A stretch of 64,000 nucleotides of DNA from UBA5336 sp964415675 (GCA_964415675.1 CAYQBG010000008.1:62001-126000), one strand, 5' to 3'. Positions 36,533 to 45,322 are shown, numbered from the stretch's first letter. Numbers and translations: made by a program. The notes: generated from the letters alone by a model not told the origin.

Positions 36533-37080
36533 GCCAGGCGCCGAGCCTGAAAGGCATTCACCATGTCGCTTATCGCTGCCGCGATGCGATGGAGACGGTG
36601 CGCTTCTACCAGCGCGTCATGGGCATGGATTTCCAGCTCGCCATTGCCGAGGACAAGGTGCCCTCCACCGGCGCACCCGACCCTTACATGCATGTCTTCC
36701 TGGACGCCGGGCGCGGCAATGTGCTCGCCTTTTTCGAACTTCCGAACGCCCCGGAAATGGACCGCGACCGCAACACGCCCGAATGGGTTCAGCATATCGC
36801 CTTCGAGGTCGCCACGATGGACGAGTTGATGGGCGCAAAAGCGCGCGCGCAGGCGGAAGGCCTGGATGTGGTCGGCCCGACCCATCATGGCATCTTCAAG
36901 TCGATCTATTTCTTCGACCCTAATGGCCACCGGCTGGAACTGGCCTGCAATATCGCCACGCCCGAACAGATTAGCGAGCTCAAATCGGTCGCCGAGGACA
37001 TGCTGGAGGAATGGACGCGCACAAAGAAAGCGCCCCGCCACGCCGCCTGGCTGCATGAGAAGATCGCCGAGGAGAGCTAG
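36529..37080 (+). CDS. VOC-family protein (glyoxalase-like)
   Basis: A 183-aa vicinal-oxygen-chelate protein with two beta-alpha-beta-beta-beta repeats. Metal ligands are visible: H in GIHHVAYRC, E in FFELPN, H in VQHIAFEV, and E in GHRLELAC, so it is probably an active metalloenzyme. It sits where homogentisate dioxygenase often lies, but it is far too short and of a different fold to be HmgA. A role with an aromatic intermediate or a toxic side product is likely but unproven. A short C-terminal helix is added. Confidence 0.85.
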   Translation: MSQAPSLKGIHHVAYRCRDAMETVRFYQRVMGMDFQLAIAEDKVPSTGAPDPYMHVFLDAGRGNVLAFFELPNAPEMDRDRNTPEWVQHIAFEVATMDELMGAKARAQAEGLDVVGPTHHGIFKSIYFFDPNGHRLELACNIATPEQISELKSVAEDMLEEWTRTKKAPRHAAWLHEKIAEES

Positions 37081-37085
37081 AGCTC

Positions 37086-37418
37086 GTGGAAGAAATTCCG
37101 ACGCAATGGATCGAGGCCATCCGGGCTTGGGCCGAGCGCAACGAGAACATTCTCCAAGTCTATCTTTTTGGGAGCCGAGTTAGGGGGGATAATCGCAACG
37201 ATAGCGATTTGGATATTGCTGTCCTTATTGCGAGTTCTCGTTCGAATACCGCTCTCGGTCGCTGGGTCGCACTGGCCGACAGTTGGGCGGCAGAATTGCA
37301 AGAAAAACTGCCGATTCAAATCGATTTGCAGCTCGGAAATACGGAACTGTCGACTTCGGTGGTTGCGCCAGCAGTGTCAGATCACGGATTGCTGATTTTC
37401 GAAAGGAAAACAGAATGA
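37086..37418 (+). CDS. MNT-domain nucleotidyltransferase
   Basis: A 110-aa minimal nucleotidyltransferase with the full catalytic motif GSRVRGDNRNDSDLD (G29-S30, D41-x-D43) and a third acidic residue in IQIDLQ. Such proteins usually pair with a HEPN toxin and act as AMPylating antitoxins; no HEPN gene is adjacent. GTG start at 37086. Base composition is visibly lower in GC than its neighbours. Its stop overlaps fah (ATGA), so it is tightly built into the operon despite looking like a late arrival. Confidence 0.82.
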   Translation: MEEIPTQWIEAIRAWAERNENILQVYLFGSRVRGDNRNDSDLDIAVLIASSRSNTALGRWVALADSWAAELQEKLPIQIDLQLGNTELSTSVVAPAVSDHGLLIFERKTE

Positions 37419-38425
37419 AACTCGCCACCCTGAATAATGGCGCGCGCGACGGGCGGCTGGTCGTCGTCTCGCGCGACCTGACGCAGTTCACCGATGCCAG
37501 CCATATTGCGCCGACGCTGCAGGCGGCGCTGGATGACTGGACGCAGAAGGCGCCGCAACTCCGGGCGCTGGCCGGACAGATCGAGCTTGGCTCGGTGCCG
37601 ACCGAGCGTTTCCACGAACATGAGGCGATGAGCCCGCTGCCGCGTGCCTATCAATGGGCGGACGGGTCGGCCTATATCAACCATGTCGAGCTTGTCCGGC
37701 GCGCACGCGGGGCGGAGGTTCCAGATAGCTTCTATTCCGACCCGCTGATGTATCAGGGCATGAGCGACGGCTTCCTTGGCCCGCGCGAGGCCATCGCGCT
37801 CGGTGATCCTGCCTGGGGCTGCGACATGGAGGGCGAGATTGCCGTCATCACCACCGATGTGCCCATGGGCACCGGCGCAACGGCGGCGGAGGACCATATT
37901 GCGCTCATCATGCTGTGTAATGATGTCAGCCTGCGCGGGCTTATCCCCGGGGAGCTGGCGAAGGGTTTCGGCTTCTTCCAGTCCAAGCCGGCAAGCGCCT
38001 TCTCGCCGGTGGCCGTCACTCCTGACGAGCTCGGGAACCACTGGCGAGATGGCGCCGTCAATTTGCCGCTTCGCGTTGACCTGAATGGCGAGCCCTTCGG
38101 TCGCGCCGAAGCCGGCGAAGACCTCACCTTCAATCTACCAACCTTAATCGCGCATGCGGCAAAAACCCGGAAGCTTTCCGCAGGGTCAATCATAGGCTCT
38201 GGAACAGTTTCGAACAAGGGAAAAGATGGCGGGCCGGGCAAGCCGGTGGCCGATGGCGGGCGCGGCTACTCTTGCATTGCCGAGATTCGTATGATTCAAC
38301 AGTTGTTGAATGGAGAGCCGCAGACCCCCTTCATGAAGCCGGGCGATACGGTACGACTTGAAATGCTGGACGGGTCGGGCAAGACGATCTTCGGCGCGAT
38401 CGAACAGACGGTGGAGGCGGTTTAG
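37415..38425 (+). CDS. fah: Fumarylacetoacetate hydrolase
   Basis: Fah splits fumarylacetoacetate into fumarate and acetoacetate, the last step of the homogentisate pathway. The 336-aa protein has the family N-terminal domain and the catalytic core with metal-site DMEGEIAVI, CNDVSLRGLIPGELAKGFGFFQSKP and GSGTVSNKG. The start at 37415 overlaps the MNT stop. The isomerase maiA and hmgA are not in the operon. Confidence 0.93.
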   Translation: MKLATLNNGARDGRLVVVSRDLTQFTDASHIAPTLQAALDDWTQKAPQLRALAGQIELGSVPTERFHEHEAMSPLPRAYQWADGSAYINHVELVRRARGAEVPDSFYSDPLMYQGMSDGFLGPREAIALGDPAWGCDMEGEIAVITTDVPMGTGATAAEDHIALIMLCNDVSLRGLIPGELAKGFGFFQSKPASAFSPVAVTPDELGNHWRDGAVNLPLRVDLNGEPFGRAEAGEDLTFNLPTLIAHAAKTRKLSAGSIIGSGTVSNKGKDGGPGKPVADGGRGYSCIAEIRMIQQLLNGEPQTPFMKPGDTVRLEMLDGSGKTIFGAIEQTVEAV

Positions 38426-38428
38426 ACC

Positions 38429-39130
38429 ATGGCGAGCAAGATTTATCCTGACGCGGCCTCGGCACTTGATGGCCTGCTGTTTGACGGCATGGTGATTGCG
38501 GCGGGCGGCTTCGGCCTCTGCGGCATTCCCGAGCTCTCCATCGCCGCCATCCGCGAGGCGGGCACGAAACACCTGACCGTCTATTCCAATAATGCCGGTG
38601 TGGATGATTTCGGTCTGGGCCTGCTGCTCCAGACCCGGCAGGTGAAGAAGATGTGCTCTTCCTATGTCGGCGAGAACGCCGAATTCATGCGCCAGTATCT
38701 CTCCGGCGAGCTGGAGCTTGAGTTCAACCCGCAAGGCACGCTCGCTGAGCGGATGCGCGCCGGCGGGGCGGGCATTGCCGGCTTCTACACCAAGACCGGC
38801 TATGGCACGCAGATCGCAGAGGGCAAGGAAGTCAAGGACTTCGAAGGCGAACCCTATATCCTGGAGCGCGGAATCTTCGCCGATCTCGCCATCGTCAAGG
38901 CGTGGAAGGCGGACGCGACCGGCAATGCGGTGTTCCGCAAGGCGGCGCGCAATTTCAATCCGCCCGCAGCCATGTGCGGCAAGGTCTGCGTCATGGAAGT
39001 CGAGGAGATCGTCGAACCGGGCGAGCTTGACCCGGACGCCATCCACCTGCCCGGCATCTATGTGCACCGTCTGGTGCAGGGCGAGCACGAGAAACGGATC
39101 GAGCAGCGCACGGTGAGGGAGCGGGCTTGA
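38429..39130 (+). CDS. scoA: Succinyl-CoA:3-ketoacid CoA-transferase subunit A
   Basis: Alpha subunit (233 aa) of the CoA-transferase that moves CoA from succinyl-CoA to acetoacetate. It shows the IAAGGFGLCGIPE loop, YSNNAGVDDFGLGLLL, and the C-terminal CVMEVEEIVEPGELDPD. It begins 3 bp after fah, so acetoacetate released by Fah can be activated directly. A lipoprotein gene separates it from subunit B. Confidence 0.95.
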   Translation: MASKIYPDAASALDGLLFDGMVIAAGGFGLCGIPELSIAAIREAGTKHLTVYSNNAGVDDFGLGLLLQTRQVKKMCSSYVGENAEFMRQYLSGELELEFNPQGTLAERMRAGGAGIAGFYTKTGYGTQIAEGKEVKDFEGEPYILERGIFADLAIVKAWKADATGNAVFRKAARNFNPPAAMCGKVCVMEVEEIVEPGELDPDAIHLPGIYVHRLVQGEHEKRIEQRTVRERA

Positions 39131-39210
39131 TGAGACCAGGAGCGGCAGAAGGGATGCTCTCGCGCTGAAATTGTGCTAGCTTCGTGGGTGTCTTGAACGG
39201 AGAATTCCCA

Positions 39211-39723
39211 ATGCTGCGTATCCTTGCTTTCGCCGCCTTGCTGACAACCGCCGCTTGCGCCTCGGACGATGCGGTCACGCCAGAGAAAGTTGCCCAATTC
39301 GAAGCGGCAATGGAACGGGCCGATCCTGAAACCATGCAAATCGACCGAAGCTGCATGCCCGTGACCGGATCGACCACATTCACGGTCGGCCTGACCGATG
39401 AGGCCTTCGACGGGCGCTTCATGTATCTGAAGCGAACCGGGCTCGAAAACGGCTACCTGATCGAATTCACCAATGAATGCCGGAACATTCGCCGGGGCGC
39501 GCCACCTCAAGTCGGACGTGTATGCCACGGTTCGATCGTCGACGTGCGCGGCGAGCGCTGCTTTGTCGACAGGATCTATTCCGTGCCGGATGAGACCGTC
39601 GGCCGCGCTGTCGCCTTCAAACGGACCCACACGATGGTCCCGCTCGGAGTGGGGGCGGATGCCTCCATGGAAGAGGTGATCGCGGCGGCCAAGGTCAAAC
39701 ACGAAGAGATAAGTTCGCAATAG
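39211..39723 (+). CDS. Lipoprotein of unknown function between scoA and scoB
   Basis: A 170-aa protein with a signal peptide and lipobox (TTAAC), so probably an outer- or inner-membrane lipoprotein. The mature part has four Cys (SCMP, NECRN, RVCHG, ERCFV) that could form two disulphides. I do not recognise the family. The ATG at 39211 follows GGAG. It lies 80 bp after scoA and 13 bp before scoB; an extracytoplasmic protein between two subunits of a cytosolic enzyme is odd. Confidence 0.72.
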   Translation: MLRILAFAALLTTAACASDDAVTPEKVAQFEAAMERADPETMQIDRSCMPVTGSTTFTVGLTDEAFDGRFMYLKRTGLENGYLIEFTNECRNIRRGAPPQVGRVCHGSIVDVRGERCFVDRIYSVPDETVGRAVAFKRTHTMVPLGVGADASMEEVIAAAKVKHEEISSQ

Positions 39724-39736
39724 GAGACACGCCCCA

Positions 39737-40363
39737 ATGCCCTGGGACCGCAATGACATGGCGCAGCGCGCCGCGCAGGAACTGGAAGACGGGATGTATG
39801 TCAATCTCGGCATCGGCATCCCGACGCTGGTGGCGAATTATATCCCCGAGGGCGTGAACGTGACGCTGCAGAGCGAGAACGGCATGCTGGGCATGGGGCC
39901 CTTCCCTTATGAGGGCGAGGAAGACCCCGACCTGATCAATGCCGGCAAGCAGACCATTACCGAACTCCCGCACACGGCCTATTTCGACAGCGCGACCAGT
40001 TTCGGCATGATCCGCGGCGGCAAGATCGCCATGGCCATTCTCGGCGCGATGGAAGTGGCCGAGAATGGCGACCTTGCCAACTGGATGATCCCCGGCAAGC
40101 TGGTGAAGGGCATGGGCGGGGCGATGGACCTTGTCGCCGGCGTCAAGCGCGTGATCGTGGTCATGGACCACACCAACAAACAGGGCGAGCCGAAGCTCTT
40201 GAAAGAATGCACCCTGCCGCTGACGGGCAAGGGCGTGGTGGACCGGATCATTACCGATCTTGGCGTGTTCGACCTGGTTGATGAAGGGCTGAAAATTGTC
40301 GAACTGGCGCCGGGCGTCACCGAAGACGAGGTGCGCGCGAAAACCGAAGCGGCCATCGTTTAA
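39737..40363 (+). CDS. scoB: Succinyl-CoA:3-ketoacid CoA-transferase subunit B
   Basis: Beta subunit (208 aa), carrying the catalytic glutamate in SENGMLGMGP. NLGIGIPTLVANYI and the GGAMDLVAG motif are also present. The start at 39737 follows TAGGAGA. With scoA it makes acetoacetyl-CoA, which thiolase can split to acetyl-CoA. Confidence 0.95.
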   Translation: MPWDRNDMAQRAAQELEDGMYVNLGIGIPTLVANYIPEGVNVTLQSENGMLGMGPFPYEGEEDPDLINAGKQTITELPHTAYFDSATSFGMIRGGKIAMAILGAMEVAENGDLANWMIPGKLVKGMGGAMDLVAGVKRVIVVMDHTNKQGEPKLLKECTLPLTGKGVVDRIITDLGVFDLVDEGLKIVELAPGVTEDEVRAKTEAAIV

Positions 40364-40453
40364 GGCGCCACCCTGCCCGACCGGCTTGACGGGGCTGCCC
40401 GCGACCTGCACCCACGCGGGCAGGACAGACATGATGATGGAGGCTCACACGCC

Positions 40454-41677
40454 ATGAGTGCCTTCCTTTCCGGGCTTGCCCCGCGCCCCGCCGATGCGCT
40501 TCTCGGCCTGATGGCCGCCTTCCGCGCTGACCCGCGCGAGGCGAAGATCGATCTCGGCGTCGGCATCTATCGCAATGAGGCGGGCGAAACGCCGATCATG
40601 GCGGCGGTCAAACAGGCCGAAGAGCGCCTGCTGGCCAGCGAGACGACCAAGGCTTATGAGGGCCCGCAGGGCAATACCGATTTCTGCGCCGCCATCGAGG
40701 ACATGGTGCTCGGCGAGAACAGCGCGGCGCGCAGCGACGGCCGCGTGGTCAGCTTTGCCACGCCCGGAGGCTGCGGCGCCCTGTTCGTCGCGATCATGTT
40801 TGCCGGCCGGATCTCGGCGGAAGGGCGTATCTGGGCCTCGGACCCGACCTGGCCGAACCATGTCAATCTCGTTCGCTCCACGGGCCGGGAGCTGAAATCC
40901 TATCGCTATGTCGATGCGGCGACAGGCACGATCGATTTCCCCGCCATGATGGATGACCTGCGCGAAGCACGCCCCGGCGATATCATCCTTTTGCAGGGCC
41001 CCTGCCACAATCCGACGGGAATCGACCTGAGACCGGAGCAATGGGCCTATCTCGGCGATTTCTGTGCGCACCAGCTCCTGATGCCGCTGGTCGATGTGGC
41101 CTATCACGGATTTGGCGGCGGGCTGGAGCACGATATTGCCGGGGTGCGCGCCCTGCTGGGCGGCGTCCCCGAGGCCATGATTGCCTATTCCTGCTCCAAG
41201 AATTTCGGGCTGTACCGCGAGCGCACCGGCTGCCTGTTGCTACAGGCTGATGGGCCGCGCGATGTCGCGGCCGGCGCCACCCATATTGCCGACATCGCGC
41301 GCGCCGCTTATTCCATGCCGCCCTCGCATGGCGCCGCCATCGTGGCCACCATACTTGGCGACGATGCCTTGAAGGCGGCCTGGACCGAAGAGCTGGATGC
41401 GATGCGGACGCGGATGCGCTCGCTGCGCGAAAAACTCGCCGCCGCGCTGAAAGCAGAGACCGGCCGCGACGATTTCGACGCTTTGACCGCACAACAGGGC
41501 ATGTTCTCGCAGCTGCCGCTCGCCCCGCAGATCACCGAGCTGATCCGGCTGCAACAGGCCGTCTACCTGCCTGCTTCCGGGCGGATCAATATTGCCGGAC
41601 TGACCGAGACCAGCGTGGCGGAAGTCGCGCGCCGGCTCGCCCCGTATCTCACCGAGCCGGAGACGGCCCCGGCCTGA
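40454..41677 (+). CDS. tyrB: Aromatic amino acid aminotransferase
   Basis: A 407-aa class-I PLP aminotransferase of the aspartate/tyrosine (Iα) group. PLP Lys is K249 in YSCSKNFGLYRERTG; D214 in LVDVAYHGFG binds the pyridine nitrogen; GPCHNPTGID holds the Asn. Its place right after the homogentisate genes suggests tyrosine to 4-hydroxyphenylpyruvate, the substrate of HppD; an aspartate enzyme is possible by sequence alone. It is about 90 bp after scoB and may have the same transcript. Confidence 0.9.
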   Translation: MSAFLSGLAPRPADALLGLMAAFRADPREAKIDLGVGIYRNEAGETPIMAAVKQAEERLLASETTKAYEGPQGNTDFCAAIEDMVLGENSAARSDGRVVSFATPGGCGALFVAIMFAGRISAEGRIWASDPTWPNHVNLVRSTGRELKSYRYVDAATGTIDFPAMMDDLREARPGDIILLQGPCHNPTGIDLRPEQWAYLGDFCAHQLLMPLVDVAYHGFGGGLEHDIAGVRALLGGVPEAMIAYSCSKNFGLYRERTGCLLLQADGPRDVAAGATHIADIARAAYSMPPSHGAAIVATILGDDALKAAWTEELDAMRTRMRSLREKLAAALKAETGRDDFDALTAQQGMFSQLPLAPQITELIRLQQAVYLPASGRINIAGLTETSVAEVARRLAPYLTEPETAPA

Positions 41678-41692
41678 GGTAGCCAAGGGCCC

Positions 41693-41706
41693 GCCGGCGC
41701 GCCGGC
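41693..41706. repeat. GC palindrome after tyrB
   Basis: GCCGGCGCGCCGGC is a perfect 14-bp palindrome in the 81-bp convergent gap after tyrB, followed at once by another GGCGCCGGCC. It could fold as a strong hairpin and end transcription with Rho, but has no T-run. Confidence 0.45.
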
Positions 41707-41758
41707 GCCGGCCCCGCAGAGCCTTCGGCGCCAGGTGATCAGCGTGAGCGCAAACGGA

Positions 41759-42868
41759 TCAATCCCGGCGACGGCCTGCAAGGATCATCAGCGCCACGAA
41801 CCCGATCGAGGTGCCTTGCGACGAGAAAACTTCGAGCATTGCGGCAAAAAACCAGCTGAGCCATGACGCGCGCGCCGGTCGCACCGCCACTGCATCGCCA
41901 AGCGTCAGCAATTCAGCCCGCCCAACTTCAATCCGGGTTTCCAGTTCAGCGCGCCGGCGGGCAAGACCCAGCTCATTGCGCGCATCGCGATAGGGTTTCT
42001 GATGAGTGCGGCCAACGCCCTCGACCTCTTCGATATAGGCCTCAAGGCCTTCGACCGAACGCACATCGGGGGGGATCGCTTCCAGTTGGTGGCGCCAGTC
42101 TGTGACCTGTGTCGCGATCAGCGCGCTTCGGGCCCTGGCCGCCTCAGAGGCCGCGAGCCGGTCATTTTCAGTCGTGGTCATATACATCTGCGTGCCGACA
42201 AGGCTGGTCGCCGCCCCGGCCATCGCAAACAGGATGGCCCGCAACCCTTCCTTTCGCCGGCCATGCGACCAGTGCCAATAGACAAAGGTGAAGCCGCCAA
42301 AGCTGCACACAGACGCGATAATGCCGGTCCAGGCCCATATCCGGGACTGTAACGGATCCTCCACCATGGCGCCAAAGGCCTGATAATTGGCAAAGCCGGA
42401 CATGACGGCGGCGAGAAGGCCAACCCCCAGAAACACGAGCGAGAGCGTGGCAATGATCACGCTCTCACCAAGAGGCCGGCTACGCGGCCCGGACGGATGG
42501 GCGGGCGGGCTTTCGGCCTGTGCCTGTGTGCTTGCCTGGATTGGCGCAGCGACTGGAGTGGCTCGCTGACGCGGCATCAGGGCGACAATCTCGGCGCCCT
42601 GCCCGGTATCTGCAGATGAGGCCTGAAGCGTGTGCCTCGGCGCTGCGGAGGATTGACGCGGCGCCCGCGCCAGCGCTTCCAGATGATCGACCCCATCCTT
42701 GCGATGGGTGCAATCTCCGCAAACAAATTCGAGATCAGAGGGACGATACTGGAAAGTGGTTTCCTGGCATTCCGGACATACCAGCATCAGCGGTTCGTCG
42801 GCATCGACAGGCAGGCCGAGGCGCTTTGCAAGGTCCCTGAAACGTCTCTGCTTGTCGTGTGCTGTCAT
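41759..42868 (-). CDS. Zinc-ribbon membrane protein of unknown function
   Basis: A 369-aa protein: an N-terminal zinc ribbon (CPEC about residue 31 and CGDC about 52), a Pro/Ala/Gln-rich linker (about 65-140), three predicted transmembrane helices (about 145-170, 185-205, 220-245), a long coiled-coil segment rich in Arg/Glu (about 250-335), and a final helix at the C terminus. I know of no named family. The layout suggests a membrane-tethered scaffold or sensor. Start at ATG 42868; the in-frame extension to 42940 has no support. Confidence 0.68.
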   Translation of the reverse strand: MTAHDKQRRFRDLAKRLGLPVDADEPLMLVCPECQETTFQYRPSDLEFVCGDCTHRKDGVDHLEALARAPRQSSAAPRHTLQASSADTGQGAEIVALMPRQRATPVAAPIQASTQAQAESPPAHPSGPRSRPLGESVIIATLSLVFLGVGLLAAVMSGFANYQAFGAMVEDPLQSRIWAWTGIIASVCSFGGFTFVYWHWSHGRRKEGLRAILFAMAGAATSLVGTQMYMTTTENDRLAASEAARARSALIATQVTDWRHQLEAIPPDVRSVEGLEAYIEEVEGVGRTHQKPYRDARNELGLARRRAELETRIEVGRAELLTLGDAVAVRPARASWLSWFFAAMLEVFSSQGTSIGFVALMILAGRRRD

Positions 42869-42995
42869 GCCCGAAGCCCCGTCCGGTCTAGCTATCGGCG
42901 CGCTCTTCACCCGGCAAGGGAAATCATGCCGCGTTATCATGCCCGGTTGTCTTCAGGCGTTCGACACAGCGCGCCAATCTGGATAAGCAGGCTGC

Positions 42996-43925
42996 ATGGC
43001 CGCAACGCTCCAAACACTGCCGCCTGTTCGCGGCAAGCTCATCGCAGGCGCATCGCTTGCGCCCTATACCTGGTTTCGCGTCGGCGGGCCGGCAGATGCT
43101 CTTTTCCTGCCGGCTGACGAGGATGATCTCGCGGCCTTTCTCGCCGCGCTGGCGCCAGACATTCCTGTGACCGTGCTCGGCGTCGGCTCGAACCTGATCG
43201 TGCGCGATGGCGGCATTGACGGTGTCGTCGTGCGCCTGATGGGGCGGTATTGGGGCGAGATCCGCCAGGATGGCCCAGTCCTGAAACCGCGTGCAGGGGC
43301 TCTCGATCTCGCCATTGCCCGGCAGGCCGCCCGACTTGGCCTGGACGGTCTTTCGTTTCTCTCCGGCATTCCAGGAACGATTGGCGGCGCGACGCGCACC
43401 AATGCCGGCTGCTATGGACGCGAATTGTGCGATGCGCTTGTCGGCGCGCGCGCAATCACGCGCGAAGGCCACCGGGTGGACCTCCAGCCCGCGGATTTCG
43501 GCTTCGCCTACCGCCATAGCGAACTGCCCGCCGACCTGATCGTGACCGAAGTTCACCTCGAAGCATCCGGAACCGGCGATCCGCAAATGCTGGCTGAGGC
43601 CATCGAGGCACACCAGCACCAACGCGCGCAGACCCAGCCGATACGCGAAAAGACATCTGGCTCCACTTTCGCCAATCCGGATCCTCCCGGCACGCCCGAA
43701 CAACGCTCTGCATGGAAGCTGATCGATGCCGCCGGCTGCCGGGGCTTGCGTGTCGGTGGTGCGCAGGTTTCTGAGAAGCACTGCAACTTTCTTATCAATA
43801 CTGGCGAGGCGAGCGCGGCAGACCTGGAAGCGCTTGGCGAGCTTGTCCGCGCCCGTGTGCGCGAGACGAGCGGGGTGGAACTGCGCTGGGAAGTGCGCCG
43901 GATCGGCCGGCTTGCCACGGACTGA
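42996..43925 (+). CDS. murB: UDP-N-acetylenolpyruvoylglucosamine reductase
   Basis: MurB reduces UDP-enolpyruvyl-GlcNAc to UDP-MurNAc with NADPH and FAD. The 309-aa protein has LGVGSNLIVRDGG, GIPGTIGGATRTNAGCYG, the catalytic Ser in GSTFANP (S223) and KHCNFLIN; this is the shorter (type II) form. In most alphaproteobacteria murB is in the dcw cluster after murC; here it is alone, about 7 kb from murG and in opposite orientation. Confidence 0.95.
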   Translation: MAATLQTLPPVRGKLIAGASLAPYTWFRVGGPADALFLPADEDDLAAFLAALAPDIPVTVLGVGSNLIVRDGGIDGVVVRLMGRYWGEIRQDGPVLKPRAGALDLAIARQAARLGLDGLSFLSGIPGTIGGATRTNAGCYGRELCDALVGARAITREGHRVDLQPADFGFAYRHSELPADLIVTEVHLEASGTGDPQMLAEAIEAHQHQRAQTQPIREKTSGSTFANPDPPGTPEQRSAWKLIDAAGCRGLRVGGAQVSEKHCNFLINTGEASAADLEALGELVRARVRETSGVELRWEVRRIGRLATD

Positions 43926-43940
43926 ACCGCGAATTTCTGA

Positions 43941-43989
43941 CGATTGCGCAAGGCGCTTAAACCTTTCAGAAAGGCAATCGGCCTATAAT
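43941..43989 (+). promoter_or_regulatory. cheY promoter region with nested inverted repeats
   Basis: CGATTGC (43941-43947) and GCAATCG (43974-43980) form 7-bp arms; inside, CCTTTC-A-GAAAGG (43962-43974) is a second palindrome. A consensus -10 TATAAT (43984-43989) follows directly, and cheY starts at 44026 behind GGGAG. The repeats may be an operator or the end of the murB transcript. No good -35 is visible at 17 bp, so an activator may be needed. Confidence 0.5.
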
Positions 43990-44025
43990 TCTATCTCAGA
44001 TTGTTATTTTGGTGGGAGCCACTTC

Positions 44026-44391
44026 ATGAAACGCTGCCTGATTGTCGATGACTCCCGTGTGGTGCGCAAGGTCGCAAGCCGAATCATCCGCGACCTGGAA
44101 TTCGACGTCGTGGAAGCGGGGGACGGGATGGAAGCGCTTGAAATCTGCCGCAATGACATGCCCGATGCGATCCTGCTGGACTGGAACATGCCGGTCATGA
44201 ACGGCCTGGATTTTCTCAGGGCCCTGCGCCGGGAGGAACACGGCATGGCGCCTAAAGTGGTGTTCTGCTCAACCGAGAATGATGCTGAACATATCGGCGA
44301 GGCTGTGCGCTCGGGCGCGGACGAATTCATCATGAAGCCATTCGATTCCGGGATTATCAAGAGCAAGTTCGCCGAGGTCGGACTGGCTTGA
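44026..44391 (+). CDS. CheY-like single-domain response regulator
   Basis: A 121-aa receiver domain. D8/D9 and phospho-acceptor D52 (LLDWNMP), T83 in FCSTEN and K104 in MKPF are all intact. No output domain is attached, so it acts by protein contact, as CheY on the flagellar switch. It is followed by a CheR-type methyltransferase after 64 bp, so the pair may belong to one chemosensory system, though no MCP or CheA is in the window. Confidence 0.9.
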   Translation: MKRCLIVDDSRVVRKVASRIIRDLEFDVVEAGDGMEALEICRNDMPDAILLDWNMPVMNGLDFLRALRREEHGMAPKVVFCSTENDAEHIGEAVRSGADEFIMKPFDSGIIKSKFAEVGLA

Positions 44392-44455
44392 CGAAGTGTT
44401 AAGGCTCCGCGCGCGACATTCGCCCTGATCGCGAAGCAAGCGCCGGGAGTCCCGC

Positions 44456-45298
44456 ATGCAGGAAGCCTCCTTCCACGAACTGGCCGACCTTGCATTGAAG
44501 GCCACAGGCCAGGCCATCCCTGTGTCTAAGGCCTATCTTGTCGAGGCGCGCCTTGCCCATATCCTGCGACGTGAGGGCTTTGCGGGCCCGGACGAACTTG
44601 TCGCCTGCCTGCAGGCCCGCCCCAATCGCGTATTCGAAGCCGAGATCACGGCGGCCCTGCAGACCCGCGAAACCTGGTTTTTCCGCGATCGCGAGCGGCT
44701 GGCGCGGCTCGTCGATGAGATCATTCCTGAACGCCTGCGCCATTCCAAGGCCGGCCGGATGCGGATCTGGTGCGCGGGTGTCTCCAGCGGCCAGGAAGCC
44801 TATTCGCTCGCCATGCTCCTCAAGGAGGCCGATACGCCGGCCCTGAAGGGCGCGCGTATTGACATCACGGCGACGGATATCTGCCGCAAGTCGCTCGATC
44901 AGGCACGGGCGGGACTGTATGGACATTTCGAGGTCCAGAACGGCCTGTCGGTCCACCGCCTGCTGGAGAATTTTGATCGGCTCGACACGGGCCACTGGCA
45001 GGTCAATGAGGAACTCCGCGAACGGATCGGGTTTCGCCAGCATAACCTCATGGATGAAGATGCCCTGCTCGGACAGTTCGATGTGATCCTGTGCCGCAAT
45101 GTGCTCTCGGGAATGGACGCCTCACGGCGCGGTCCGGTCTGCGAACGCCTGGCCGACCAGCTCTTGCCGGGCGGGATCGTCCTGCTGGGAGAGAAGGAAA
45201 CCCTGTCATCGGAGCGCCATTGCGCGCTGGAGCCCTCACGCCTCATGGGCGGGGCTTTTTCGGCGGTGGACAAGGCGCGCCGCAACCGCGCTGCCTGA
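44456..45298 (+). CDS. CheR-type protein-glutamate methyltransferase
   Basis: CheR methylates glutamates of chemoreceptors using SAM. The 280-aa protein has the N-terminal helical domain with TRETWFFRD (receptor/Arg contact), SAM motif WCAGVSSGQEAYSLAML, ATDI, and the CRNVL motif (VILCRNVLSG). It is followed by a strong terminator. The demethylase cheB is not nearby. Confidence 0.93.
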   Translation: MQEASFHELADLALKATGQAIPVSKAYLVEARLAHILRREGFAGPDELVACLQARPNRVFEAEITAALQTRETWFFRDRERLARLVDEIIPERLRHSKAGRMRIWCAGVSSGQEAYSLAMLLKEADTPALKGARIDITATDICRKSLDQARAGLYGHFEVQNGLSVHRLLENFDRLDTGHWQVNEELRERIGFRQHNLMDEDALLGQFDVILCRNVLSGMDASRRGPVCERLADQLLPGGIVLLGEKETLSSERHCALEPSRLMGGAFSAVDKARRNRAA

Positions 45299-45322
45299 CA
45301 CGCGAACCATTGATGGGCAGAA

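Noticed and set aside
37086..37418. HEPN toxin partner for the MNT gene
   Set aside because: Both neighbours are clear metabolic genes (VOC and fah); no HEPN-like frame lies nearby.
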